From: Paracoccus xiamenensis
GTDB taxonomy: Bacteria; Pseudomonadota; Alphaproteobacteria; Rhodobacterales; Rhodobacteraceae
DNA: 64,000 bases
Assembly: GCF_011308835.1 (NCBI RefSeq)
Contig: NZ_JAAOHY010000006.1
Location: 1 to 64,000 of the forward strand
Reading direction: 5' to 3'
Shown here: positions 53,994 through 63,037 of the stretch, piece by piece
Layout of the letters: the number at the start of each line of letters is the position of its first letter
Position numbering within the stretch: position 1 is the first letter of the stretch
Notes under the pieces: model-generated
What the model saw: the letters and a program-made list of their open reading frames with translations, nothing else
Databases searched by the model: none
What the model was told of the DNA's origin: nothing
Program-made: the position numbers and the translations under genes

Positions 53994-55069
53994 AACAGCG
54001 ACAGCTGATCGCCCGCGCGTGCAGGCGGCCAAAAGCGCGAGCAGTCCAGCGGCGGCGTCGTTTCGGCAAAGCCAAGCCGCTTCTTCGCCAGTCGAAAGCG
54101 CTTGTGCAGCAGTTCCGCCTCCACCCCCTCGCCGCGCATTCGGTTGCCGAAACGTGGATCATTGTCGCGCCCGCCGCGCATGGCCTGCACGCGGTTCATC
54201 ACATGCTTTGCCGCGTCGGGACGGTGCCGGTCCAGCCAGTCACGAAACAGCGGCGCGACCTCCAGCGGCAGGCGCAGGGGGATGGAACTGGCATGCGTTG
54301 CACCCGCCTCGCGCGCGGCGGTCATGATACGCTCCATCTCGGGCTCGGTCAGGACCGGGATGACGGGGGCGACCATCACGCGGACCTGAATGCCCGCCGC
54401 CGACATCTCGCGGATCATCCGCAGCCGGGTCGCGGGGGCGGGCGCGCGGGGCTCAAGCGCGCGGGCCAGACCCGCGTCCAGCGTGGTGATGGAAACCCCG
54501 ACATGGATCAGCTGACGCGCCGCCATTTCGGCCAGTAGCGGCAGGTCACGCAGCACAGTCTGGCCGCGCGTCACCAGACTGGCGGGGTGGTTCCAGTCCA
54601 GCAGCACCTGCCACAGGCCGGGCATGATGGCGCGCTTCGATTCGATCGGCTGATAGGGGTCGGTATTGGTCCCGAAGGCGATGGGGGCGACGCGGTAGGA
54701 CGGCTTGGCGATTTCTGCTGCCAGCAGTCGCGCGGCCTCGGGTTTGGCGGTAATCCTGGTTTCAAAATCCAGACCCGGCGACAGGCCCCAATAGGCGTGA
54801 CTGGGCCGGGCGAAGCAATAGATGCAGCCATGTTCGCAGCCGCGATATGGGTTGATCGAGCGGTCGAATGGCACATCGGGCGAGCGGTTGCGGGTAATGA
54901 TCGCGCGCGGAGTCTCGTCCGTGACCTCGGTCCGCAGCAGGTGGGTTTCCTCGGGCAGCTCCCAGCCGTCACTTTCGCGAATGGTGGCCAGCCGGTCAAA
55001 GCGGTTCGCCGGGCGCGTTTCGGCACCGCGGGCTTTCAGAATCTCATCGGGGTCGCGGGGCGGCAGCAT
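53990..55069 (-). CDS. PA0069-family radical SAM protein (SplB-like)
   Basis: The 359-residue protein has the radical SAM cluster motif CEHGCIYC (CxxxCxxC), preceded by INPYRG, and the segment FGTNTDPYQPIE, a hallmark of the PA0069/SplB-like group. The C-terminal part (RMRGEGVEAELLHKRFRLA) resembles the conserved end of this group. The iron-sulfur/SAM chemistry is clear but no substrate is established for PA0069-type proteins; they resemble spore photoproduct lyase only distantly. Confidence 0.9.
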   Translation of the reverse strand: MLPPRDPDEILKARGAETRPANRFDRLATIRESDGWELPEETHLLRTEVTDETPRAIITRNRSPDVPFDRSINPYRGCEHGCIYCFARPSHAYWGLSPGLDFETRITAKPEAARLLAAEIAKPSYRVAPIAFGTNTDPYQPIESKRAIMPGLWQVLLDWNHPASLVTRGQTVLRDLPLLAEMAARQLIHVGVSITTLDAGLARALEPRAPAPATRLRMIREMSAAGIQVRVMVAPVIPVLTEPEMERIMTAAREAGATHASSIPLRLPLEVAPLFRDWLDRHRPDAAKHVMNRVQAMRGGRDNDPRFGNRMRGEGVEAELLHKRFRLAKKRLGFAETTPPLDCSRFWPPARAGDQLSLF

Positions 55070-55182
55070 CCCGAAAAGCTAGAACAAAGAAAGAACATTG
55101 TCCAGTTTCCCGTTCAAATGCCTTCAGGGGTTCCGAATCATGCGCCAGCATCCCATATTAGGGACATAAGGGGGAACGCATC

Positions 55183-55347
55183 ATGCCACTTCCGCAATTT
55201 CTGATGCTGATGGCCGCCGTCATTCTGGCGGCCGCGGCGACGCTTTGGGTCAGCCTGTCGCATGGAGTGCCGATCGTGGCGCTGGCGCTGGCTGCACTGA
55301 TCGCGGCGGGCGTGGTGCATTACAGTCGGCACGACAATCAGCACTAA
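55183..55347 (+). CDS. Small two-helix membrane protein
   Basis: A 54-residue frame with ATG 55183, preceded by GGGGAA at a proper distance (55171-55176). It has two hydrophobic stretches (FLMLMAAVILAAAATLWVSL and VPIVALALAALIAAGVV) joined by SHG and ends YSRHDNQH. It fits a membrane hairpin protein. Unrecognised; the good ribosome site and the typical membrane pattern support it. Confidence 0.6.
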   Translation: MPLPQFLMLMAAVILAAAATLWVSLSHGVPIVALALAALIAAGVVHYSRHDNQH

Positions 55348-55362
55348 GCCAGACGACCGGCC

Positions 55363-55962
55363 TCAGCTTTCCAGCTCGGCATCCCAATACAGGAAATCCA
55401 TCCAGGTCTGATGCAAATGGTTCGGCGGAAAGCGCCGGCCCATCGCATGCATGTCCTCGGCCGAGGGGCGGCCCGGCGCGCGGCGCAGGCTCAGCCCCGA
55501 ATGGCGCAGCGACCGGTTGGCCTTGCGCAGGTTGCAGGGAGAACAGGCCGCGACCACGTTCTCCCAGCTGGTAACGCCCCCCCGGGACCGGGGAACCACG
55601 TGATCGAAGGTCAGATCGCCTTTCGATCCGCAATACTGACACTCAAAACCGTCCCGCAGAAAAAGATTGAAGCGCGTGAATGCCACGCGCTTCTGGGGTT
55701 TGACGAAATCTTTCAGGACTACGACCGATGGGATGCGGAAGGCCTGCCGCTGACTGCGCACCTCCTCGTCATATTCGGCGATGATGCTGACCCTGTCGAG
55801 GAACACGGCCTTGATCGCCTCCTGCCAGGGCCAGAGCGACAGCGGATAATAGGATAGCGGCCGGTAATCCGCATTCAGTACCAGCGCCGGAAAGCGCCGC
55901 AGCGCCGCCGGTTCGCGTACGAACTGCGTTCGGAAATCCGCGTGATGGTGGTCGTCGAGCAT
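55363..55962 (-). CDS. HNH endonuclease family protein
   Basis: Start chosen at ATG 55962 (MLDDHHHADFR); the frame is open to 56064, and Met27 of that frame is an alternative. The 199-residue protein has the domain pattern CQYCGSKGDLTFDHVVPRSRGG (in pieces, about residues 103-124) and AACSPCNLRKANR, with two CxxC zinc pairs and the His of the beta-beta-alpha-metal fold. It is a common chromosomal HNH protein of Rhodobacteraceae with no known partner. Confidence 0.9.
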   Translation of the reverse strand: MLDDHHHADFRTQFVREPAALRRFPALVLNADYRPLSYYPLSLWPWQEAIKAVFLDRVSIIAEYDEEVRSQRQAFRIPSVVVLKDFVKPQKRVAFTRFNLFLRDGFECQYCGSKGDLTFDHVVPRSRGGVTSWENVVAACSPCNLRKANRSLRHSGLSLRRAPGRPSAEDMHAMGRRFPPNHLHQTWMDFLYWDAELES

Positions 55963-56176
55963 TCGCAACCCCGCCCTTCCGGTCATTAACCGGTTCGCCT
56001 GCCCCCGACTATATATATGGGCCGGGTACAGGCAAGCCCCAGAATATGGCAGAGCCCTAACCAATTCAGGTGACGACGGCGTGACATTTCGGGCGAGGGT
56101 AAAATTTTAGGTACTATGTGCTCGGCGATACCGCTGGGTTAGGCATAATTTGGTCGGGAAAGGATCGGTGAATGCG

Positions 56177-56746
56177 ATGACCCGTATGGACCCGCTGACG
56201 CAAACGGTGACCGTCTCCAATGTCTCGGCGCCGCCCCGTGTAACCCCGGCGCCCGATGCCGCGATCGCCCCGGCCGAAGCCATCAGCCGCTTTGTTCCGG
56301 CAATCGACCGCGGGGCAGAAATCAGCACGCTGGAAGCCGGCTATGCGGCCGTGCGGGTGCGGCGACGTATGACCGGGCAGATGGCCGGTCTTTCGGATCT
56401 GGATACCCGCCTTTCGGGCGCCGCCGAAGATCTGCACCAGTCGCGGGGCCGCGCAAGCGTTCCCACGCCCGAAGATGCCGCCGCCGCCGCGGCCGAGGCC
56501 CGGATGGCCGAACTGCGCGGCGCTGCTGCGGCTTTGAGGGTGGCGATTGGCGGCGCCCGCTCTGACGTGGCGGCGGTGCTGCGGCAGATGCAGGCCGAAC
56601 TGACGGCTGCAATGGACGCGCTGTCGAAGGGGCGCGAAGCCAGCCCGGAGGGGAATGCCGAGGCCGCGTCGTCGGGGGCCGCTGGCAGTGGTGAGTTACT
56701 GGTCGGACAGGCTGCCACGCTCAGCGCGCGAATCGGGCGCAAGTGA
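56177..56746 (+). CDS. Hypothetical protein with helical Ala-rich C-terminus
   Basis: Start placed at ATG 56177 (MTRMDPLTQ), with ATG 56150 as alternative. The 189-residue protein is not recognised. It has a low-complexity N-terminal part (VTPAPDAAIAPAEA), a central basic segment VRRRMTGQ and two long alanine-rich helices (about residues 100-160) of possible coiled-coil nature. The name of a phasin or flagellar accessory could be guessed but is not supported. GC and codon use resemble the neighbours. Confidence 0.5.
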   Translation: MTRMDPLTQTVTVSNVSAPPRVTPAPDAAIAPAEAISRFVPAIDRGAEISTLEAGYAAVRVRRRMTGQMAGLSDLDTRLSGAAEDLHQSRGRASVPTPEDAAAAAAEARMAELRGAAAALRVAIGGARSDVAAVLRQMQAELTAAMDALSKGREASPEGNAEAASSGAAGSGELLVGQAATLSARIGRK

Positions 56747-56793
56747 TGCGCCGCGCCTGACCGGCACGGCGCCTGTGCAACACGCCGAGACCG

Positions 56794-57450
56794 TCAGGCC
56801 TTCAGGCGATCACGCAGGAATTGCAGGGTGGCGCCCAGCCCGTCTTGCGAAATTCCGTGCCCGGTCCCTTTCATCACGTAGGTGAAGACCTCAAACCCGG
56901 CTGCAGCCAGCGCATCTGCTGCCAGGCCCAGATCGGCAAAGGGGACAACGGGGTCTTCGTCGCCATGGATCAGCAGGACAGGCGGCTTGACGCGCGCCTC
57001 GGCCGCCAGCAGTTCCGGCGCCAGCAGACGGCCCGAGATGCCGACGATTGCCGCCACCGGCTTGTCGCGCCGCGGCAGCACATGCAGCGCCATCATCGTG
57101 CCCTGCGAAAAGCCGACGACTGCCAACTGGTCGGGGGTGATTCCCTCATCCGCGATCACCTTGTCGAAAAAGGCGTTCAGGTCCTGCGCCGATTGACCCA
57201 TCGATGCGCGGGCCTGTTCCTCGCTGGATCCGTCGAGCCAGGGAATCGGGAACCACTGCCGCCCAAAGGGATTGCCGCCGTTAGGTTCAGGGGCGTCGGG
57301 GGCATAGAACGCCGGGTCGGGCAGATATGGGGCCAGAACATCGGCCAGGCCCAGCAGGTCCGCACCATCGGCACCATAGCCATGTAGGAACACGACAACC
57401 CGAGACGCCTTTTCGGGGCCTTTGCGGTCGGACTTCAGGGCGCGGGTCAT
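56794..57450 (-). CDS. Phospholipase/carboxylesterase family hydrolase (YpfH-like)
   Basis: The 218-residue cytoplasmic alpha/beta hydrolase has VVFLHGYGADGADLL (oxyanion strand, about residues 19-33), nucleophile elbow GFSQG (Ser in VVGFSQGTMM, about 113-122), the Asp in LIHGDEDPVVPF and the His in GTGHGISQDG. It belongs to Abhydrolase_2 (PF02230). Substrates are small esters, or acyl groups on proteins. No operon partner. Confidence 0.92.
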   Translation of the reverse strand: MTRALKSDRKGPEKASRVVVFLHGYGADGADLLGLADVLAPYLPDPAFYAPDAPEPNGGNPFGRQWFPIPWLDGSSEEQARASMGQSAQDLNAFFDKVIADEGITPDQLAVVGFSQGTMMALHVLPRRDKPVAAIVGISGRLLAPELLAAEARVKPPVLLIHGDEDPVVPFADLGLAADALAAAGFEVFTYVMKGTGHGISQDGLGATLQFLRDRLKA

Positions 57451-57662
57451 GGCAGGATCCTTTGCATCAGGGGCGCTTGGCGTCGACAGATAAGGTGGGC
57501 GGGGACGGCCCGCAACTCATTGCCGCGAATGCTGTCCACGCAATGCAGCCGAAGCGACGGCAGAATCGCGCCGCAGGCCCTTGTTTCAGCGGTCGCCGAC
57601 CTTGCCATCGCGCGGGGGATTCCCATGTTGATATCGAACGCTATTTGCCAAGGAGCCCGCCG

Positions 57663-58043
57663 ATGAAATGTCCCGTCGATGACGAAACCCTGCTTATGAC
57701 CCAACGCGATGGGGTCGAGATCGATTATTGCCCCAAATGCCGGGGTGTCTGGCTGGACCGGGGCGAGTTGGACAAGATCATCGAAAAATGCATTGGCTCT
57801 GCCACGCCAGCCGTGCCGCTGACCCCGCCGCAGGGGGCGCAGCCGGCCGCGGTCAACCAGGCCCCACCGCAGCCGCAATACCAGCAGCCACAATATCAGC
57901 AACCGCAATACCAGGACCGCCGCGAGCCGCGCTATGACGACCGCCAGCGGTATGATGACCGGCGGCGCTATGACGATGATGATTACTACAAGGGCAAGCG
58001 CAAGAAACGCGAAAGCTTCCTTAGCGAGCTGTTCGATTTCTGA
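57663..58043 (+). CDS. TFIIB-type zinc-ribbon protein with Gln/Tyr/Asp-rich tail
   Basis: Start is ATG 57663 (MKCPVDDETLL). The 126-residue protein has a zf-TFIIB (PF13453) domain: Cys3, Cys23 and Cys26 with GVEIDYCPKCRGVWLDRGELD. The usual second cysteine of the first pair is an Asp, as in many bacterial members. The rest is low complexity (repeats of QPQYQ, then RYDDRRRYDDDDYY), ending in a basic patch and FLSELFDF. It may bind nucleic acid or a partner through the tail. A terminator follows. Confidence 0.88.
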   Translation: MKCPVDDETLLMTQRDGVEIDYCPKCRGVWLDRGELDKIIEKCIGSATPAVPLTPPQGAQPAAVNQAPPQPQYQQPQYQQPQYQDRREPRYDDRQRYDDRRRYDDDDYYKGKRKKRESFLSELFDF

Positions 58044-58070
58044 AGATCCGGCCACTCTGCACACGCGATG

Positions 58071-58101
58071 CGGCGATGGGAAACCATCGCCGTTTCTGTT
58101 T
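58071..58101 (+). terminator. Intrinsic terminator of the zinc-ribbon gene
   Basis: CGGCGATGG (58071-58079) pairs with CCATCGCCG (58084-58092) around a GAAA tetraloop, followed by TTTCTGTTT. It lies 28 bases after the stop codon at 58043. Confidence 0.88.
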
Positions 58102-58261
58102 GCGGTCGGGCAATGCGAAGCTTGGGCCGTGCGCCAGCGCTGCGGTCACCTTTCTTCTGCCGCGTTGCAGTCGCCTCGCACGGGGCAGGTATAAGCCGCT
58201 AGCGATCCCAGATGTGGCCGCCTTGGCCCTGTAAGACCATTGCTGTGGGGTTGGCATCCGG

Positions 58262-58789
58262 GTGCGCACCGCCCTAGAATGCCGCCTTCACGAGGGGGCG
58301 CATTTGACGGCATTCCAAACTGGCGGCGCTAACGCCCCGCAATTCGACGATTGCGATCCCCGCGTTGCCTATAACCGGGTCTTCTTTGCGCTGCTGCGTG
58401 TGCAGCGTAGTCTCATGGCGGGGATCGAGAAAAGCCTGACCAAGTTCGGAATCCGGCACCCGATCTGGTACGAAATCCTCTATGCGGTCGAGCAGGCCGG
58501 CCAGAATGGTATCCAGATGCTGGATCTGCAGCAGCGGCTGGCGGTCCCGCAATATGCGTTGTCGCGCCATGTCGACCGTATGGAAAAGGCTGGACTGATC
58601 GTCAGGCGACCGCTGCCGGGGGCCGGGCGTGCGAAAAGCCTGCACCTGACCGAGGCCTCGGTGGGTTTGCAGGACGAGGTCTGGGAGGTCTATGTCCGGC
58701 ACATTCAGGACGCCATCGGCCCCAGAATGACAACGGACGAGGCCTATGACCTCGTCCGTATCCTGAACCGCCTTTACGGTGACGATTAG
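58262..58789 (+). CDS. MarR-family transcriptional regulator
   Basis: The longest form uses GTG 58262 (175 residues); a TTG at 58304 is an alternative and no ATG lies near the domain start. The winged helix domain shows YEILYAVEQAGQNGIQMLDLQQRL (in pieces), RHVDRMEKAGLIVRRPLPGAGR and a dimerisation C-terminus. It converges with the TonB receptor gene with a four-base overlap, so it could control that receptor from the opposite strand or a distant target. Ligand unknown. Confidence 0.85.
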   Translation: MRTALECRLHEGAHLTAFQTGGANAPQFDDCDPRVAYNRVFFALLRVQRSLMAGIEKSLTKFGIRHPIWYEILYAVEQAGQNGIQMLDLQQRLAVPQYALSRHVDRMEKAGLIVRRPLPGAGRAKSLHLTEASVGLQDEVWEVYVRHIQDAIGPRMTTDEAYDLVRILNRLYGDD

Positions 58790-60735
58790 AAGCGTTTGCT
58801 CACCACAAGCGAGATATTGCGGCCCGGTTCATACAGCGGCTCTACCGAGGAAAAGTCCTGACCATAGGTCGCCCGGTCGGCGTAGTTCTTGTCAAACACG
58901 TTGTCGATTTCACCCCGGATGACCAGCCCGTCCAGCGAACGCGGCGCATATTCCGCGAACAGGTTCAGCACCGCATAGCCGGGGATTTCCCTGTCGGCGT
59001 CCACTTCGGTATCCGAATAGCGCTGCGCGGCCTCGATACTGCCGCCAACAGTCAGGTCATAGGCGTCCAGCTCATGCTGAGCCTCGATCGCAAAGACGCC
59101 GCCAAGGGGCGTGCCCAGATCAACGGCGGTGTAGCTGTCGGTGCCGGCGCCGTTCACCTCGACCTTGCTGTAGGAATAGGACGCGCGCAGGAAGCCTGCC
59201 TGCCAGCCGTAACCGAGGCCAAGGTTGAAGCCGCGGCTGGTCATGTCGGCGTTGCTATTGGCGCGATAGCTGCTGAATCGCAGGTTGTCGATTTCGGTGC
59301 GGAAGATTTCACCGTCCAGCCGCAGATCACCCGATTCGTAGTCGAAGCCGACGGTATAGTTGCGCGAACGCGACGCTTTCAGGTCTTCATAGTCCCATGC
59401 CGGGTTGAAGATGAAGTTATCTTCCAGCATCACCCCGCCAAAGACGGTAGACATTCCCGCCCGCAGGCTAAGCGCGTCGGTCACCGCATAGGACACCGAG
59501 CCATTGCCGCTGAAGCCAGAGAAGCTGTCTTCCCATCCATTGGTGCCTTCGAATTCCTGCCGGTCCCAACGCGCGCCGAACGATACGGCGATCCGGTCCG
59601 TCGGTTCCATCCGCGCCTGCGCATAGATGCCGACGTTTTGCGACTTTTCGGTCGTGCCGTCGTTCTGCGCGTCGCGATAGCGGCTTTCGCGGTCGTGGTA
59701 ATCGACCCCGGCGGTGATGTTGTCGGTGCCGTTCAGGTGAAAGCGGTTCTCGGCCTTGACCGAGAATGTTTTGTTCAGGCCGCGGCTGGTGCCATATGCT
59801 ACATCAAGCGGCTGGGCGACGCCGATATCGACCTCGGACCAGCCAATGGTGACGCGCGGGTCCCACATGCCCTCGGCCTGCATATTGCGATAGGACAGCG
59901 CATAGGTGGTGCGGTCGGTTTCGTAGCGGCGCAGCGGGAAGCCGCGACCGTCATCGACGAAATTGGCGCGGTAAGGGCGCAACGCGTCATCTTTCATGCG
60001 CTGGCCGGAAAGTTCGAAGCGGTGGCCTGCGTCGGATTCGTAAGCGAGTTTCAGCAACCCGGTTTGCAGATCGGCAGCGCTGCCGGCCACGTCCTTGCCG
60101 GCGCCGGTCTCGTAATCGTCGCCGGTTGCGGATTTTGCGTAGCCGAGCACCTCGAAGCCGTTATGTCTGCCTGCGAGCGTCAGCGACCGGCCAAAGGTAT
60201 TGCCATTCTCCGCATAGGAGAGGCGGATATTGCCGCCAAAGCTTTGGCCGTCCAGCAGGACATCCCCCGCGTCCACGGTTTCCATGACCACCGCGCCGGC
60301 CATGGCATTCGGCCCGGCATCGGCCGCCGCGATGCCGGCATCGACGCGCACGAATTTCATCAGGCCGGGATCGAAGGCATTGGCCGAAACGTGGTGGAAG
60401 ATGCGGTTGTTCTGCGACACCCCGTCGACGGTGACGGCCAGGTTCAGCATGTCTACGCCGTTCACGAAGATCTTCTGCGCGACCGGGATCGCCCCGCCGA
60501 CCGAGACCGATGCGATGCCGCTGAACAGGTCCTTCAGATCCCCCATCCGGGCGCGATCGAGTTCTGCGTCGGCGACATACTCGCTCGTCCCGCGATCAGC
60601 CGCGTTTCCGTCATCGTCACGGGCGCGGATGACGATGGGATCCAGCAAGATCGGCTGATCCAGTTCCTGGGCGATGATGGGAAGCGGCATCGCAGAAAGC
60701 AGCAGCGATGCCATGAGTTTTCGGTTCAGGGCCAT
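58786..60735 (-). CDS. TonB-dependent outer-membrane receptor (catecholate or haem type)
   Basis: The complete 649-residue receptor has a signal peptide (cleavage near IIA at about residue 22), a TonB-box-like ILLDPIVIRAR, a plug domain (MGDLKDLFSGIASVSVGG, VDGVSQNNRIFHH) and a 22-strand barrel ending in FDKNYADRATYGQ... and VVSKRF. It resembles the haemoglobin/haem or colicin-I-type group of receptors more than FhuA. No exbBD or transporter genes are near. It could also serve the iron module whose own receptor is broken, which is a guess. Confidence 0.92.
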   Translation of the reverse strand: MALNRKLMASLLLSAMPLPIIAQELDQPILLDPIVIRARDDDGNAADRGTSEYVADAELDRARMGDLKDLFSGIASVSVGGAIPVAQKIFVNGVDMLNLAVTVDGVSQNNRIFHHVSANAFDPGLMKFVRVDAGIAAADAGPNAMAGAVVMETVDAGDVLLDGQSFGGNIRLSYAENGNTFGRSLTLAGRHNGFEVLGYAKSATGDDYETGAGKDVAGSAADLQTGLLKLAYESDAGHRFELSGQRMKDDALRPYRANFVDDGRGFPLRRYETDRTTYALSYRNMQAEGMWDPRVTIGWSEVDIGVAQPLDVAYGTSRGLNKTFSVKAENRFHLNGTDNITAGVDYHDRESRYRDAQNDGTTEKSQNVGIYAQARMEPTDRIAVSFGARWDRQEFEGTNGWEDSFSGFSGNGSVSYAVTDALSLRAGMSTVFGGVMLEDNFIFNPAWDYEDLKASRSRNYTVGFDYESGDLRLDGEIFRTEIDNLRFSSYRANSNADMTSRGFNLGLGYGWQAGFLRASYSYSKVEVNGAGTDSYTAVDLGTPLGGVFAIEAQHELDAYDLTVGGSIEAAQRYSDTEVDADREIPGYAVLNLFAEYAPRSLDGLVIRGEIDNVFDKNYADRATYGQDFSSVEPLYEPGRNISLVVSKRF

Positions 60736-60882
60736 TTCAATCTCCAGCGGGTGAAAATGGCTGGGGCTTGGGCCCTTGGCTGGTTTTCAGCTATCAGAGA
60801 GGGCTCGATCATGCAACTGCATGAATCTGGATGAGCCAATCAAATGCGGGAAATTACAGATTTGGTGGCATAGATGCAGAAG

Positions 60883-60903
60883 GATGGCGCAGATTGCGCC
60901 ATC
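60883..60903 (-). terminator. Hairpin after purS
   Basis: GATGGCGCA (60883-60891) pairs with TGCGCCATC (60895-60903) around GAT, immediately after the purS stop on the minus strand. The downstream CTTCTGC is only weakly T-rich. Confidence 0.65.
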
Positions 60904-60907
60904 TGCT

Positions 60908-61147
60908 TCAGATGATCTCGACCGAGTATTTTTCGATCACGGTATTGGCCAGCAGGCTTTCGCACATGCGGGTCACCTCGGTCGTGGCGGCGGCGGGATC
61001 GGTGGCGGTCAGGTCCAGCTCGATCACCTTACCCTGGCGGACGCCGTCCACGCCCTTGTGGCCAAGACCGGCAAGCGCGTGGCGGATCGCCTCACCCTGC
61101 GGGTCCAGAACGCCGTCCTTCAGCATGATGGTCACACGGGCTTTCAT
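60908..61147 (-). CDS. purS: Phosphoribosylformylglycinamidine synthase subunit PurS
   Basis: Start chosen at ATG 61147 (MKARVTIML); the longer frame is antisense to purC. The 79-residue protein matches PurS: VxIMLKDGVLDPQGEAI at the start and VIEKYSVEII at the end. It links PurQ and PurL in the fourth step of purine synthesis. It lies 11 bases after purC. purQ, usually next to purS, does not follow; a hairpin and the TonB receptor do. Confidence 0.93.
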   Translation of the reverse strand: MKARVTIMLKDGVLDPQGEAIRHALAGLGHKGVDGVRQGKVIELDLTATDPAAATTEVTRMCESLLANTVIEKYSVEII

Positions 61148-61158
61148 CGGCGTAGTCC

Positions 61159-61923
61159 TTAGTTGATCAGGGTAGGTTTGTTCATCGGTGTGGCGCTGGC
61201 GGGCATCAGGCCCAGGCGGCGCGCGACCTCGGTATAGGCGTCCGTCAGGCTGCCCAGGTCGCGGCGGAACACGTCCTTGTCCAGTTTCTGCCCGGTCTTG
61301 ACGTCCCACAGCCGGCAGCTGTCGGGGCTGATTTCATCGGCTACGATCAGGCGCATGAAGTCGCCGTCCCAGATCCGGCCGATCTCGATCTTGAAGTCGA
61401 TCAGCTTGATGCCGACGCCGAAGAACACGCCCGAAAGGAAGTCGTTTACACGCAGGGCCAGCGACACGATGTCGTCCAGATCCTGCTGAGAGGCCCAGCC
61501 GAAGGCGATGATGTATTCTTCCGACACCATCGGATCGCCCAATTCGTCATTCTTGAACGAATATTCGACGATCGGGCGGGGCAGTTGCGTGCCCTCTTCC
61601 AGCCCCAGCCGTTTGGACAGCGAACCGGCGGCAAAGTTGCGCACGATCACTTCCAGCGGGATGATCTCGACTTGGCGGATCAGCTGTTCGCGCATGTTGA
61701 TGCGGCGGATGAAATGGTTGGGCACGCCGATATTGGTCAGCCCGTTCATGAAGAATTCGGACAGCCGGTTGTTCAGGACGCCCTTGCCTTCGATCGTCGC
61801 CTTCTTCTGGGCGTTGAAGGCGGTCGCGTCATCCTTGAAATACTGGACAAGGGTGCCGGGTTCGGTGCCTTCATAAAGGATCTTGGCCTTGCCTTCGTAG
61901 ATCTTCTTGCGCCGGGGTGCCAT
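61159..61923 (-). CDS. purC: SAICAR synthetase (phosphoribosylaminoimidazole-succinocarboxamide synthase)
   Basis: Start chosen at ATG 61923 ([12 protein letters not shown]); the frame to 62055 has an unrelated prefix. The 254-residue enzyme joins aspartate to CAIR in purine synthesis. Motifs are [13 protein letters not shown] with the lysines of the ATP site, [40 protein letters not shown] and [12 protein letters not shown]. Upstream region to the divergent zeta gene has 152 bases. Confidence 0.97.
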   Translation of the reverse strand: MAPRRKKIYEGKAKILYEGTEPGTLVQYFKDDATAFNAQKKATIEGKGVLNNRLSEFFMNGLTNIGVPNHFIRRINMREQLIRQVEIIPLEVIVRNFAAGSLSKRLGLEEGTQLPRPIVEYSFKNDELGDPMVSEEYIIAFGWASQQDLDDIVSLALRVNDFLSGVFFGVGIKLIDFKIEIGRIWDGDFMRLIVADEISPDSCRLWDVKTGQKLDKDVFRRDLGSLTDAYTEVARRLGLMPASATPMNKPTLIN

Positions 61924-62075
61924 GGAATGCGCCGTCCTTTCAGGGCCGGATGAATATGGGACGGCTATAAAGAAGATGCTCCGGCGCGGCAATACTGGGC
62001 AGGCCCCTTGCAATACAGGGTTGTGATATAAAGGTGGTATGGGCATATCTGACAACAGGGATTCAGGAGATATGA

Positions 62076-62390
62076 ATGACCACCTTTGACGACCGCGAAC
62101 GTTCCTATGAGGCGAAGTTTGCCCGCGATGCCGATCTGCAGTTCAAGGCGGAGGCACGCCGCAACCGTCTGCTGGGCGAATGGGCGGCCGAATTGCTGGG
62201 CAAGTCGGGCGAAGATGCCAAGGCCTATGCGCTGTCTGTCGTGACCTCGGATTTCGAAGAGCCGGGTGATGACGACGTGTTCCGCAAGATTGCCGCAGAC
62301 CTTGAGGGCAAGGCCGACGAGGCCGCCATCCGCGCCAAGATGGCAGAGCTGGTGGCAGTGGCCCGCCAGCAGTTGATCGACGAGTCCTGA
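62076..62390 (+). CDS. F1Fo-ATPase inhibitor, zeta subunit (DUF1476)
   Basis: The 104-residue helical protein starts [18 protein letters not shown] and contains [20 protein letters not shown] and a [12 protein letters not shown] block, which match the zeta subunit first described in Paracoccus denitrificans and related DUF1476 proteins. It inhibits ATP hydrolysis by binding the F1 catalytic interface with its N-terminus. The gene is monocistronic, divergent from purC, and followed by a terminator. It is a good taxon marker for alphaproteobacteria. Confidence 0.92.
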   Translation: MTTFDDRERSYEAKFARDADLQFKAEARRNRLLGEWAAELLGKSGEDAKAYALSVVTSDFEEPGDDDVFRKIAADLEGKADEAAIRAKMAELVAVARQQLIDES

Positions 62391-62419
62391 TCGGCGCTGA
62401 TCGATCCGGCAAGGTTGAA

Positions 62420-62445
62420 AAGGCCCGGCAGCGATGCCGGGCCTT
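62420..62445. terminator. Terminator between the zeta gene and the acetyltransferase gene
   Basis: AAGGCCCGGC (62420-62429) and GCCGGGCCTT (62436-62445) form a perfect ten-base stem with the loop AGCGAT. On the minus strand it is followed by TTTCAACC, so it serves the acetyltransferase gene better; on the plus strand the T-run is short. Confidence 0.85.
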
Positions 62446-62460
62446 ATGCGTTGGTCGGGA

Positions 62461-62967
62461 TCAGGGCGCGGGGCGGTCGTCCAGGCGCAATTGCAAAAAG
62501 GCCAGATCCAGCCAGCTGCCGAATTTCACCCCGACCTGCGGCAGCAGCCCTGTCTGGGTGAAACCCAGCTTTTCATGCAGGCGGATCGAACCCGTATTGC
62601 CGGCCTCGATACCCGCCACCATGACATGTTTGCCAAGGTCGCGGGCGCGGGCGATCAGGGCCTCCATCAGTGCGCAGCCAATGCCGCCGCCGCGCAGATC
62701 GGCGCGGACATAAACGGAATGCTCGACCGTGTGGCGATAGCCGTCGAAGGCGCGCCAATCCCCGAAAGAGGCATAGCCCAGCACCGCCCCATCCCGCGCT
62801 GCGACCAGCACCGGATAGCCGGCGCGGCGGCGGTCGGCCAGCCAGGTGGCGCGATTGGCCAGATCGACCGGCGTGTCGTTCCAGATCGCCGTCGTATGGG
62901 CGACGGCATCATTATAGATCGCCATGATCTCGGGAAGGTCGCGGTCTTCGGCGTCGCGGATTTCCAT
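62461..62967 (-). CDS. GNAT acetyltransferase, phosphinothricin N-acetyltransferase family
   Basis: The 168-residue protein starts IRDAEDRDLPEIMAIYNDAV and has TVEHSVYVRADLRGGGIG (acetyl-CoA pocket, R-x-x-G-x-G/A type, about residues 84-101), VAGIEAGNTGSIRLHEKLGF and a C-terminal DLAFLQLRLD. This is the Pat/Bar and YwnH-type group, which acetylates amino groups of phosphinothricin, methionine sulfoximine or similar compounds. The natural substrate is uncertain. Confidence 0.92.
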   Translation of the reverse strand: MEIRDAEDRDLPEIMAIYNDAVAHTTAIWNDTPVDLANRATWLADRRRAGYPVLVAARDGAVLGYASFGDWRAFDGYRHTVEHSVYVRADLRGGGIGCALMEALIARARDLGKHVMVAGIEAGNTGSIRLHEKLGFTQTGLLPQVGVKFGSWLDLAFLQLRLDDRPAP

Positions 62968-63037
62968 GGGTTCTGCCTTGTCGCTGCTGGGGGGCGCGTC
63001 GTCATATTGGCAGATGGGTCGGCACCGGCAAGCCGGA

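Noticed and set aside
59074..60834. A 586-residue plus-strand open frame
   Set aside because: It is antisense to the TonB-dependent receptor and has no recognisable domain.
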